This document shows, one piece after another, positions 16,425 through 24,131 of a DNA stretch of 40,952 nt. The position numbers and the translations under genes are program-made. The stretch is from positions 1 to 40,952 of the forward strand of contig NZ_HG424505.1 of NCBI RefSeq assembly GCF_000336385.2, in the 5' to 3' direction. Below the pieces are notes generated by a model that was not told where the DNA came from, made no database searches, and saw nothing but the letters and a program-made list of their open reading frames with translations. Origin of the DNA: Lysobacter antibioticus HS124 (GTDB taxonomy: Bacteria; Pseudomonadota; Gammaproteobacteria; Xanthomonadales; Xanthomonadaceae). Each line of letters begins with the position of its first letter. Position 1 is the stretch's first letter.

Positions 16425-16824
16425 AGGTCTAAGTTTTCACCGGATCGGGGGAAAACCCAAATACGGGGAAATCCCCCATTGGGGGAGATTCCTCAGATCC
16501 GAGGAATCTACATCCGGGGGAGTCCCGCATGTAAGCCCGCGCCTCAAGCGTTGCCTTGCTGCGATCTCAAATCGCACCAAGAGAGCCGAGGGTGTCGCGT
16601 ATCGCTACCCCACCCGGCGGCGATGGTGTCCAGCGCCTTGACGGCATCCGATGACCTCCAATTTCTGGAGCCCACGACTTCCGCTCAAAACTGAGCGAAA
16701 GGGTGTCCAGCCTGCGGACCCCCGTCGATTCAGGAACTAGCGGAATCCCGGCAGTCAAATGTGAGCCAGGCCCACCTTTAAATCACGCCAATCAGCGTGA
16801 TTTTAGTAGCAGGTAGTCCTGCTT
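16425..16824. other. Intergenic region after the tape measure gene
   Basis: 400 bases without a gene. Two adjacent palindromes (CCCCC-ATT-GGGGG at 16473-16485 and GATTCCTC-AGATCC-GAGGAATC at 16487-16508) follow the tape measure stop. A terminator-like hairpin is at 16780-16803. Nothing else is recognisable. Confidence 0.5.
16780..16803. terminator. Hairpin terminator, probably for the DUF1508-like gene
   Basis: AAATCACGC and GCGTGATTT form a 9-bp stem with a 6-base loop and T-runs on both sides. It lies 21 bases downstream of the minus-strand DUF1508-like stop and could also stop plus-strand transcription from the tape measure gene. Confidence 0.6.
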
Positions 16825-17073
16825 TCACCTTCCATCGATTTCAAAGTAGTTGGTCGGCCCTAAGCCCGAGATGATATCGAGTGTTGCGAGCATCGCCGCC
16901 TTTGTGGTGTAAGCCTCACCATATGCCATCGGCTCCCCGTTTCCTCCGACAAGCCGCCAGCGCCATTGCCCATGGGTCGGTGATGCATGTCCTCCCAGCG
17001 CATTGAGTAGAGACGCCTGCTCCCCGACCTTCAGCCCTTCCCGGTAAATCTGAAAATACGGTTTTCCAGCCAT
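16825..17073 (-). CDS. DUF1508/YegP-like small protein
   Basis: 82 residues from the ATG at 17073, which has GGGAGGG 6 bases upstream; a longer upstream reading has no such site. The pattern KPYFQIYREG...GQWRWRLVGGNGEPMAYGEAYTTKAAMLATLDIISG...YFEID matches one YegP-type repeat, in which W-RW/RL-NGE and an aromatic-TTKA segment are conserved. Chromosomal relatives often have two repeats; this has one. Its function in any organism is poorly known. It is the only gene in the middle of the element on the minus strand, with its own ribosome site and terminator, so it looks like an independently expressed cargo (moron-like) gene. Confidence 0.65.
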   Translation of the reverse strand: MAGKPYFQIYREGLKVGEQASLLNALGGHASPTHGQWRWRLVGGNGEPMAYGEAYTTKAAMLATLDIISGLGPTNYFEIDGR

Positions 17074-17168
17074 GTCGATCCCTCCCTGTGGTTCCAGGAA
17101 TAACGGGTTGGGGGGCATGCTGCGGCCAAGTCTCCGCTCTTGCGACGAGCCCGCCATAGCGTGGCGCC

Positions 17169-17420
17169 ATGGCGATATCAGACAAGATTCCGTGGCAGGA
17201 GCTGGCGCTCACCGCCTCCGAGTGCGGTGAGCTCTGGGGCATCACCCCGGAGCACTTCCTGGCTACGATCGCGTGCAAGCCGTCGTTCCCGGTCCGCCTG
17301 ACCCGGAAGCCGGCGACCTGGAAGGCGGGCGAGGTGATCGCCTGGCGCGATGAGAACCGGGCCGGCAATCGACCGCTACGAACGAGCCGGCTCAAACGCG
17401 AAGAGCGAGATTGCGAATGA
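17169..17420 (+). CDS. AlpA-like helix-turn-helix protein
   Basis: 83 residues. LALTASECGELWGITPEHFLATIACKP forms the recognition helix pair, then FPVRLTRKPATWKAGEVIAWRDENR is the wing and basic end expected for AlpA-like regulators. It is divergent from the DUF1508-like gene, and 95 bases separate the two starts. Its stop overlaps the start of the next AlpA-like gene. No clear ribosome site is seen. It could regulate late or cargo genes of the element. Confidence 0.65.
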   Translation: MAISDKIPWQELALTASECGELWGITPEHFLATIACKPSFPVRLTRKPATWKAGEVIAWRDENRAGNRPLRTSRLKREERDCE

Positions 17421-17668
17421 CCGATGCGTCCATCGCCACATTGGCCGCCCTGCTGACTGGCGATTGCTGGCTGTCTGCTGACGCGTGCGCGGTGTTCCTA
17501 GGCCTAACCACCAAGAAGGGCGAGCCAAACCGGCGCGGATTCCTGGAGCGCGTAGCATGCCGCTCCAGCTTTCCGAAGCCGCTGATCATCGGCAACGAGA
17601 AGAAGTGGAAAAAGTCCGAGGTCGCCTTGTGGGCCGAGGATGAGCGGCGCCACCCATCAGCCCGTTAG
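17417..17668 (+). CDS. Second AlpA-like small regulator
   Basis: 83 residues from the ATG at 17417, overlapping the previous TGA (ATGA). A TTG at 17411 is the alternative start. LSADACAVFLGLTTKKGEPNRRGFLERVACRSSFPKPLI and KKWKKSEVALWAEDERR are spaced as in its neighbour and point to the same winged-helix fold. It is the last gene before the right end. The gene pair probably arose by duplication followed by strong divergence. Confidence 0.6.
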   Translation: MTDASIATLAALLTGDCWLSADACAVFLGLTTKKGEPNRRGFLERVACRSSFPKPLIIGNEKKWKKSEVALWAEDERRHPSAR

Positions 17669-17670
17669 TT

Positions 17671-17690
17671 GGTGTAATTCCTGTGTAATC
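17671..17690. promoter_or_regulatory. Candidate right arm-type integrase sites
   Basis: GTGTAATT at 17672 and GTGTAATC at 17683 are 11 bases apart, the same word and spacing as at 10122-10142, and lie about 125 bases inside the right attachment repeat. Confidence 0.5.
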
Positions 17691-17815
17691 GTGCCGGAAA
17701 TTGCAGCCATTTCACGGTGATCGGGTGAAAGCAAGGGAAATGCAGATGCCGAGAAAACAGCTTGTTTTTGCGACTATTTACCACTCAAGGCGACGTGCGG
17801 AAACGCTTCGGGAGT

Positions 17816-17859
17816 GGATTATGAGTCCCCTGCTCTAACCGTTGAGCTATAGGCCCGTG
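17816..17859. repeat. Right attachment repeat, orphan 5' half of the tRNA
   Basis: A 44-base identical copy of 10047-10090. Only the 5' half of tRNA-Ile2 is present, so this copy cannot make a tRNA. It marks where the uninterrupted tRNA gene originally met its own upstream DNA. Confidence 0.92.
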
Positions 17860-18097
17860 CGAGCGGGCATTCTAATGGCTGGGCGAGTGGGGCGTAAGCC
17901 GGCGGCGGGCGGCATCCGGGGCTTCGCGGTGGATGCGCGCGATGCGTCTGGCCGCGATCGCGCGGCGATAAGTGTGCCGTCGACAGGTTCCGGGCAGCGG
18001 CGCTCCGGCGGTAGCGCGGCCGAGCGCGGGGTGACGCGGCTCGCAGGCAAGCGTGCGCGCCGCCGTCTGCGTCGACGTTTCCCCGGCGACGGCCCGC

Positions 18098-20497
18098 TCA
18101 GCGCTTCGCGCTCATCGAATACGGCCGCTGCGCCGGGTCGGTCGCCCATTGTTTGTTCGGTTCGGCCTGCATGACGAAGCGCAGTTCGCCGCCGGCGAGG
18201 ATTTCGTCGTGGCGCAGGTAGGCGCGGTCCAGCGGCTTGCCGTTGAGGGTCGCGCCGGCGATGTAGGGGCGGGCTTCGCTCAGGCCTTCGGCGACGATGG
18301 CGAAGCGCTTGCCGTTGGGCAGGTTGAGCGTGGCCTTGGGCAAGAAGGGGCGGCCGATGACATATTCGTTGCTGCCCGGGGCGACCGGATAGAAGCCCAG
18401 CGCGGTGAATACGTACCAGGCCGACATCTGGCCGAGGTCGTCGTTGCCGGCCAGGCCGTCGGGGCGCGGGGCGTATTGGCTGGCCATGATCTGGCGTAAA
18501 CGCTCCTGGCTGCGCCAGGGTTGGCCGGCATAGGCGTACAGGTAGGCGACGTGGTGACTGGGTTCGTTGCCGTGGGCGTACCAGCCGATCAGGCCGGTGA
18601 TGTCCTCCATGTGGGCGAAGATCTTCGGGTCGACCTTGGCGTCGAAGACTTGGTCGAGGCGTTCGATCAGCTTTTGCTCGCCGCCGTGCGCGGCGGCGAG
18701 GCCGGCGACGTCCTGCGGCACGTACCACGAGTATTGCCAGGCGTTGCCTTCGGTGTAGTCGGTGCCGTAGCCGCTGGCGCTGGGGTCGAAGGGCTCGCGG
18801 AAGGCACCGTCGCGCTTGCGCGCGCGCATGAAGCCGGTCGACGCGTCGAAAGCATGCTTCCAGTTGCCGGCCCGTTGCTCGAAGCGCGCGGCGACGTCTT
18901 CGCGCCCCATCGCAGCGGCCATGCGCGCGATGGTCCAGTCGTCGTAGGCGTACTCCAAGGTCTTGGACGCGGCTTCGCCTTCTTCGTCGATCGGCACGTA
19001 ACCGAGCTGCCGGTACTGGGCGATGCCGTCGTAGGGGCCGTAGTCGGCGCTGGCCACCATCGCCTGCAGCGCTTGCCCGGCATCGAAGCCACGGATGCCC
19101 TTCATGTAGGCATCGGCGATGACCGGCACGGCGTGGTAGCCGACCATGCACCAGGTCTCCTGACCGTGGAAGGCCCACACCGGCAGCACGCCGTAAGGGC
19201 TGTGGCGATGCGCGGCGAGCAACGAGTTGACGAAGTCGGCGTTGCGGCGCTCGGGCTGGACCAGGGTCAGCAGCGGGTGCAGCGCGCGATAGGTGTCCCA
19301 CAGGGAAAACGTCGAATAGTTCGTCCATCCCTGGGCCTGGTGCACGGCGTTGTCCGGTCCGCGGTAGCGGCCGTCGCTGTCCATGAACAGCGTCGGGCCG
19401 AGCAGGCTGTGGTAGAGCGCGGTGTAGAAGCTCTTGCGCTGCGGTTCGGGCGCATCGAGTTCGACCGCCGACAAGGCCTCGCTCCAGCGCTGGCGCGCCT
19501 GCGCGCGCACGCGGTCGAAATCGAAGCCGGGCATTTCGGCGTCGAGGTTGGCGATGGCGCTGTCTTCGCTGACCGGCGAGATCGCGACTTTGACGATCAG
19601 TTCTTGCCCGGCGGCGTCGGCGAAATCCAGGCTGGCGACCAGCTGCCGGCCTTCGATCTGGGCGCGGCGGCGCGGGTCTTTTTCGCCCGGCGGCGGGAAG
19701 CCCTTGTAGACGATGTCGGCTTCGGTGTCGTGGAAGGCGTGGCCGCTGAGCGGGCGCGAGAAGCGCATGGCGAAATACAGCTGCCGGCCCGGCGCCCAGC
19801 CGCGGGTTTCGCGGAAGCCGGTGACGGTGCCGTCGGCGCGCAGGCGCAGCCGCGACCACAGCACTTTGCCGGGGTAGTCGTACAGGCTGGTGCGCAGGTC
19901 GATCAGCAGGTGGGCGTCCTGCCCCGCCGGATAGCGGTAGCGGTGCACGCCGACGCGGTCGCCGGCGGTGAGTTCGGCGCGGATCTTGTAGTCGTCGAGG
20001 GTGACCGCGTAGTAGCCGGGCTCGGCGCGCTCGTCGTCGTGGCGGAAGGCCGAGCGGTAGCCGCTGCGCGGGGCCTGGGCCTGGCCGCGTTCGAGCTTGA
20101 CCTCGCCGGCGATCGGCATCAGCAGCACATCGCCGAGGTCGGAGTGACCGGTGCCCGAGAAATGGGTGTGGGAGAAGCCGACGATGGTTGGGTCGCCGTA
20201 GCGGTAGCCGGCGGCCCAGCCGTAGGCTTCCTTGCGGGGCTTGATTTCGGTGTCCGGGCTGAGCTGGATCATGCCGAACGGAACCGTGGCGCCGGGATAG
20301 GTGTGGCCCTCGCCGCCGGTACCGATGAAGGGATCGACCGCGCGGTAGGCGCGCTCGCCGGCATCGCCGGCCGGGGCGGCCCGGGCCGGGCCGGCGAGGC
20401 AGGCGCCCCAGACCAGCACGGCGGCGAACCCGGCGCGCCAGGGACGCGCGGCGGATCGGGACTGCGGGGCGGGCGGCGACGGGATCGGCCGGGTCAT
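18098..20497 (-). CDS. Secreted GH92 alpha-mannosidase
   Basis: 799 residues from the ATG at 20497 (GGAG about 10 bases upstream). A basic N-terminus, hydrophobic stretch and ARA/AP form a Sec signal peptide ending near residue 41. GH92 hallmarks follow: VDPFIGTGGEGHTYPGATVP, then GFSHTHFSGTGHSDLGD in the N-terminal beta domain, and near the end GNDDLGQMSAWYVFTALGFYP with EYVIGRP. GH92 enzymes are calcium-dependent exo-mannosidases that trim alpha-linked mannose (often alpha-1,2) from N-glycans and mannans. It is probably periplasmic or secreted. The gene faces the LacI-led operon across two operators, so it should supply mannose to that pathway. Linkage specificity cannot be read from sequence alone. 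Confidence 0.93.
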   Translation of the reverse strand: MTRPIPSPPAPQSRSAARPWRAGFAAVLVWGACLAGPARAAPAGDAGERAYRAVDPFIGTGGEGHTYPGATVPFGMIQLSPDTEIKPRKEAYGWAAGYRYGDPTIVGFSHTHFSGTGHSDLGDVLLMPIAGEVKLERGQAQAPRSGYRSAFRHDDERAEPGYYAVTLDDYKIRAELTAGDRVGVHRYRYPAGQDAHLLIDLRTSLYDYPGKVLWSRLRLRADGTVTGFRETRGWAPGRQLYFAMRFSRPLSGHAFHDTEADIVYKGFPPPGEKDPRRRAQIEGRQLVASLDFADAAGQELIVKVAISPVSEDSAIANLDAEMPGFDFDRVRAQARQRWSEALSAVELDAPEPQRKSFYTALYHSLLGPTLFMDSDGRYRGPDNAVHQAQGWTNYSTFSLWDTYRALHPLLTLVQPERRNADFVNSLLAAHRHSPYGVLPVWAFHGQETWCMVGYHAVPVIADAYMKGIRGFDAGQALQAMVASADYGPYDGIAQYRQLGYVPIDEEGEAASKTLEYAYDDWTIARMAAAMGREDVAARFEQRAGNWKHAFDASTGFMRARKRDGAFREPFDPSASGYGTDYTEGNAWQYSWYVPQDVAGLAAAHGGEQKLIERLDQVFDAKVDPKIFAHMEDITGLIGWYAHGNEPSHHVAYLYAYAGQPWRSQERLRQIMASQYAPRPDGLAGNDDLGQMSAWYVFTALGFYPVAPGSNEYVIGRPFLPKATLNLPNGKRFAIVAEGLSEARPYIAGATLNGKPLDRAYLRHDEILAGGELRFVMQAEPNKQWATDPAQRPYSMSAKR

Positions 20498-20566
20498 CCG
20501 GGGCACTCCGTATCGGAACTGGGCGGCAGGAACGCGTCCGGGTCGGCAAAACGGGCCCGGAGCCCT

Positions 20567-20582
20567 TTTAGATCGTTCTAAA
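20567..20582. promoter_or_regulatory. LacI-type operator 1 (GH92 side)
   Basis: TTTAGATCGTTCTAAA is a near-perfect palindrome 70 bases upstream of the GH92 start. It shares 15 of 16 bases with the inverse of the second operator at 20668-20683. Confidence 0.7.
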
Positions 20583-20667
20583 TCGAGGCAAGCTAGCATG
20601 CGTCCCGACCGCGTTCATGCTGCATTGCAGAATGCAGCGGCGGGGCTTAGACCGCAGGATGGCGGCA

Positions 20668-20683
20668 TTTAGAACGATCCAAA
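20668..20683. promoter_or_regulatory. LacI-type operator 2 (regulator side)
   Basis: TTTAGAACGATCCAAA lies 55 bases before the LacI gene. The two sites are centred 101 bases apart, close to a whole number of helical turns, which would allow looping by a LacI tetramer or coordinate control of both directions. Confidence 0.7.
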
Positions 20684-20738
20684 AGCCGCCCGGAGCCATG
20701 ATTCCCGTTCGATCCCCCCTCTCAGCGAGGTGTTCACG

Positions 20739-21791
20739 ATGAACGACGCGCCCGCCCCCCGCGGCCGGGTCACCCTGGCCGACATCGCGCGCGCCTGCGG
20801 CCTGTCGCGCGCGACGGTGTCGCTGGTGCTGCGCGGCAGCCCGCTGGTGCATGCCGACACCCGCGCCCGGGTCGAAGCCGAGCTCAAGCGCCAAGGCTAT
20901 GTATATCACCGCGGCGCCGCCAACCTGCGGCGCAAGGTGTCGACCGGCGTGGCCCTGGTCATCAACGACCTGTCCAACCCGTTCTTCGCCGAATTCGCCG
21001 CCGGCGTCGACGAATGGCTGGCCACCGCCGGCTTCGTCACCCTGCTCGGCAGCACCAACGAATCGGTCGAACGCCAGCAGGCGGTGCTGACCTCGCTGAT
21101 GGAGCACGACCCGGCCGGGATCATTCTGTCGCCGGCCGAAGGCAGCGACGGCGCGCGGGTGCGCAACCAGATCGGCGAACGCACGCCGGTGCTGGTGTTC
21201 AACCGCGAACTCGACGGCACGCCGTGGGATTTCCTCGCCCTCGACAACATCCACGGCGCGCGCCTGGCCACGCGCCACCTGATCGATCGCGGCCACCGCC
21301 GCATCGCCTTCTTCGGCGGCCATCGCGATTCGTCCTCGTGCCGGCAACGCCGCCAGGGCTATCGCGAGGCGATGGTCGAAGCCGGGCTGGAGCCGGAACC
21401 GCAGTGGCTGGTGGAGTGCGCGCCGACCCGGCTGGAAGCGGCGCAGCAGACCGGCGCGCTGTTCGTGCGCGATCCCGCGCCGACTGCGGCCGTCTGCTAC
21501 AACGACGCCGTCGCGCTGGGCCTGATGGCCGGCCTGGTCGCGCGCGGCCGCCGCCCCGGCGGCGATTTCGCCGTGGTCGGATTCGACGACATTCCCGAAG
21601 CCTCGGTCGCCTCGCCGACCCTGACCACGGTCGCGGTCGACCCGCGCGCGCGCGGCCGCCAGGCCGCCGAGCTGATCCTCAAACGCCTGCGCGACCCGGA
21701 CATGCCGCGCGCCCACACCATCGCCCCGGTGCGGCTGCAGGCGCGCAGCAGCAGCGAGGTGCATCTGCCGCACAACGGAGCTTCCGCATGA
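20739..21791 (+). CDS. LacI-family regulator of the mannose locus
   Basis: 350 residues. VTLADIARACGLSRATVSLVLRGSPLVHADTRARVEAELKRQGY is a textbook LacI helix-turn-helix plus hinge. The ligand domain follows (GVALVINDLSNPFFAEFAAG..., GHRRIAFFGG..., VVGFDDIPEASVASPTLTTV). I prefer the ATG at 20739 because GCGAGG lies 8 bases upstream; a GTG at 20730 overlaps that site. It heads an operon whose next start overlaps its stop (ATGA). It probably represses both directions through the two TTTRGATCGTTCTAAA sites and is released by mannose, fructose or a phosphorylated product; the inducer is inferred. Confidence 0.93.
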   Translation: MNDAPAPRGRVTLADIARACGLSRATVSLVLRGSPLVHADTRARVEAELKRQGYVYHRGAANLRRKVSTGVALVINDLSNPFFAEFAAGVDEWLATAGFVTLLGSTNESVERQQAVLTSLMEHDPAGIILSPAEGSDGARVRNQIGERTPVLVFNRELDGTPWDFLALDNIHGARLATRHLIDRGHRRIAFFGGHRDSSSCRQRRQGYREAMVEAGLEPEPQWLVECAPTRLEAAQQTGALFVRDPAPTAAVCYNDAVALGLMAGLVARGRRPGGDFAVVGFDDIPEASVASPTLTTVAVDPRARGRQAAELILKRLRDPDMPRAHTIAPVRLQARSSSEVHLPHNGASA

Positions 21792-23086
21792 GCCGTCGCG
21801 ACATGTCCTACACCGCCGCGCTGGCGGTGGTGACCACGATCTTCTTCACCTGGGGCGGCCTGACCAGCCTCAACGATGTGCTGATCCCGCATCTGAAGGC
21901 CGTGTTCCAGATGAACTACGCCCAGTCGATGCTGATCCAGTCGACCTTCTTCGGCGCGTATTTCCTGATGTCGCTGCCGGCCAGCCGGGTGGTGGCCAAG
22001 TTCGGCTACAAGAACAGCATCGTGATCGGCCTGATCGTGGCCGCGATCGGCGCGGCGATGTTCTTCCCCGCCGCGCGCATTCCGTCGTATCCGCTTTTCC
22101 TGGGCGCGCTGTTCGTGCTCGCCAGCGGCATCACCCTGCTGCAGGTCTCGGCCAATCCCTACATCAGCCTGCTCGGCGACCCCGCCGGCGCGCCGAGCCG
22201 CTTGAACCTGGCCCAAGCGCTGAATTCGCTGGGCACGACCGTGTTCCCGTACGTGATCGGCCCGCTGATCCTGTCCGGCGCGGTGCTCGGCACCGCCGAG
22301 CTGGCGGCGATGTCGGCGACCGAGCAGGCCGCGTACCGCGCCCACGAAGCGGCGTCGGTGCAGATGCCGTACATGATCATCGCCGGCTGCCTGCTGCTGC
22401 TGGCGGTGTTCGTCTACACCATGCGCATCCCGCCGCTGACCGAAGCCACCGAGAGCGCCGACCCGGTGCACCACAGCTTCGCCGAGGTGCTGAGCCAGAA
22501 GCACCTGTTGTACGGAGTGATCGCGATCTTCGTCTACGTCGGCGCCGAGGTCTCGATCGGCAGCTTCCTGATCAACTACATCTCCGCACCGGAGATCGGC
22601 AACATCGACCACGCCAAGGCCAGCGAGTACCTGGCGTATTACTGGGGCGGCGCGATGGTCGGCCGCTTCGTCGGCGCGATGCTGTTGCAGCGCTTCGACG
22701 CGCGCCGCCTGCTGGCCCTGTTCGCGATCGCGGCGATGGCGCTGCTGGCGCTGACCATGAGCGGCAAGGGCACGCTGGCGATGTGGACGGTGCTGTCGAT
22801 CGGCCTGTTCAACTCGATCATGTTCCCGACCATCTTCACCATCGCCATCGAACGGCTGGGACCGATGACCAGCAAGGCCTCCAGCCTGCTGATCATGGGC
22901 ATCGTCGGCGGCGCGGTGGTGCCCTGGCTGCAGGGCGTGCTGTCCGACCGGATCGGCATCCAGCAATCGTTCGTAATTCCTTTGATCTGTTACGCCTTCA
23001 TCGTCTGGTACGGCTTCGCCGGCTCGCGCATCCGCGCCGGCCAGGGCCAGCACGCCAGCGCCCAGGCTTCGGGAGTGATGCATTGA
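21788..23086 (+). CDS. FucP/GluP-type sugar MFS transporter
   Basis: 432 residues, about 12 transmembrane segments. TIFFTWGGLTSLNDVLIPHLK and the AYFLMSLPASRVVAKFGYK loop are characteristic of the glucose/galactose/fucose proton-symporter family (FucP, GluP). The second half contains YYWGGAMVGRFVGAMLL and a MTSKASSLLIMGIVGGA segment. It acts in the inner membrane and, by context, should import mannose released by the GH92 enzyme. ATGA overlap with the regulator and TGATG overlap with the kinase show a tightly coupled operon. Transport of glucose or fructose cannot be excluded. Confidence 0.92.
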   Translation: MSRRDMSYTAALAVVTTIFFTWGGLTSLNDVLIPHLKAVFQMNYAQSMLIQSTFFGAYFLMSLPASRVVAKFGYKNSIVIGLIVAAIGAAMFFPAARIPSYPLFLGALFVLASGITLLQVSANPYISLLGDPAGAPSRLNLAQALNSLGTTVFPYVIGPLILSGAVLGTAELAAMSATEQAAYRAHEAASVQMPYMIIAGCLLLLAVFVYTMRIPPLTEATESADPVHHSFAEVLSQKHLLYGVIAIFVYVGAEVSIGSFLINYISAPEIGNIDHAKASEYLAYYWGGAMVGRFVGAMLLQRFDARRLLALFAIAAMALLALTMSGKGTLAMWTVLSIGLFNSIMFPTIFTIAIERLGPMTSKASSLLIMGIVGGAVVPWLQGVLSDRIGIQQSFVIPLICYAFIVWYGFAGSRIRAGQGQHASAQASGVMH

Positions 23087-24099
23087 TGTCTGCTGCAGCG
23101 CAGCCCGCGCAGTCGCGCAATTCCGCCATCGTCTGTTTCGGCGAAGCCTTGATCGATTTCCTCGCCCGCCCGGCCGAGGCGCCGGGCGAGCCGCGCCATT
23201 TCGTCGAGTACGCCGGCGGCGCGCCGGCCAACGTCGCCGTCGCCGCGGCCCGGCTCGGCGCGCCGGCGCGCTTCGTCGGCATGCTCGGCCAGGACATGTT
23301 CGGCGACTTCATCGCCGCCCAGTTGCAGCACTACGGCGTGGACACCCGCGACGTGGTCCGCACCGGCGAGGCCAAGACCGCGTTGGCGTTCGTGTCGCTG
23401 GACGGCTTTGGCGAGCGCAGCTTCAGCTTCTATCGCCCGCCGGCCGCCGACCTGCTGTTCCGCGACGCCGACTTCCGCGCCGACGGCTTCGCCGATGCCG
23501 GCATCTTCCATGTCTGCTCCAACAGCCTGACCGAGGAAGGCATCGCCGCGACGACCCTGGCCGGCATGCGCCGCGCGCGCCTGGCCGGCGCCCTGGTCAG
23601 CATGGACATGAACCTGCGGCCGTCGCTGTGGCCGCACGATGTCGATCCGGCGCCGCGGCTGATCGCGGCCTTGCTGGAGGCCGACCTGATCAAGCTGTGC
23701 GGCAGCGAGTTCCAGTTCCTTGCGCGCCATCTCGGCGGCGAGGAAGCGGCGCTGCAGCGACTGTGGCACGGCCATGCACGCTGCGTGCTGATCACCGACG
23801 GCGCCACGCCGATCCGTTGGCATACCCGCACCCGCCAGGGCGAAGTCGCGACCTTCCGCGTCGCCCCGGCCGACACCACCGGCGCCGGCGACGCCTTCGT
23901 CGGCGGCCTGCTGCAGCGCTTGTCGAGCCTGGGCGTGGACGCCGCCGGCTTCGCCGACTTCATCGCCGACGAGGCCGCCTTGGTCGCCGCGCTGCGCTAT
24001 GCCGCCGCCGCCGGCGCACTGGCCACCACCCGCCACGGCGCGTTCGCGGCCATGCCCGACACCGCCGAGGTCGAGCGCCTCATCCGCGAACAATCCTGA
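23086..24099 (+). CDS. PfkB-family fructokinase
   Basis: 337 residues. IVCFGEALIDFLARP opens a ribokinase/PfkB fold. The first signature is YAGGAPANVAVAAARLGAPARFVG and the second is the C-terminal DTTGAGDAFVGGLL with its anion hole and catalytic Asp. These features and overall similarity to bacterial fructokinases suggest fructose to fructose-6-phosphate with ATP. Its position between a sugar importer and an AGE-type isomerase supports this: mannose isomerised to fructose would need exactly this kinase. Start and previous stop overlap (TGATG). Confidence 0.9.
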   Translation: MSAAAQPAQSRNSAIVCFGEALIDFLARPAEAPGEPRHFVEYAGGAPANVAVAAARLGAPARFVGMLGQDMFGDFIAAQLQHYGVDTRDVVRTGEAKTALAFVSLDGFGERSFSFYRPPAADLLFRDADFRADGFADAGIFHVCSNSLTEEGIAATTLAGMRRARLAGALVSMDMNLRPSLWPHDVDPAPRLIAALLEADLIKLCGSEFQFLARHLGGEEAALQRLWHGHARCVLITDGATPIRWHTRTRQGEVATFRVAPADTTGAGDAFVGGLLQRLSSLGVDAAGFADFIADEAALVAALRYAAAAGALATTRHGAFAAMPDTAEVERLIREQS

Positions 24100-24131
24100 C
24101 CGCCGCTCCGCTTCCGATCCGGTATTCCCCG

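Larger units (their letters stand above)
17669..18097. other. Right element end and flanking intergenic DNA
   Basis: Contains the right arm-type repeats (17671-17690), about 125 bases of plain sequence, the right attachment repeat (17816-17859) and about 240 bases of chromosomal intergenic DNA before the GH92 gene. The chromosomal part should hold the original tRNA promoter. A TAGAAT-like -10 (minus strand) is at 17869-17874, with no good -35. Confidence 0.55.

Noticed and set aside
18521-20581. 686-residue plus-strand frame opposite the GH92 gene
   Set aside because: Mirror-image frame of a clear GH92 coding sequence; no family features.
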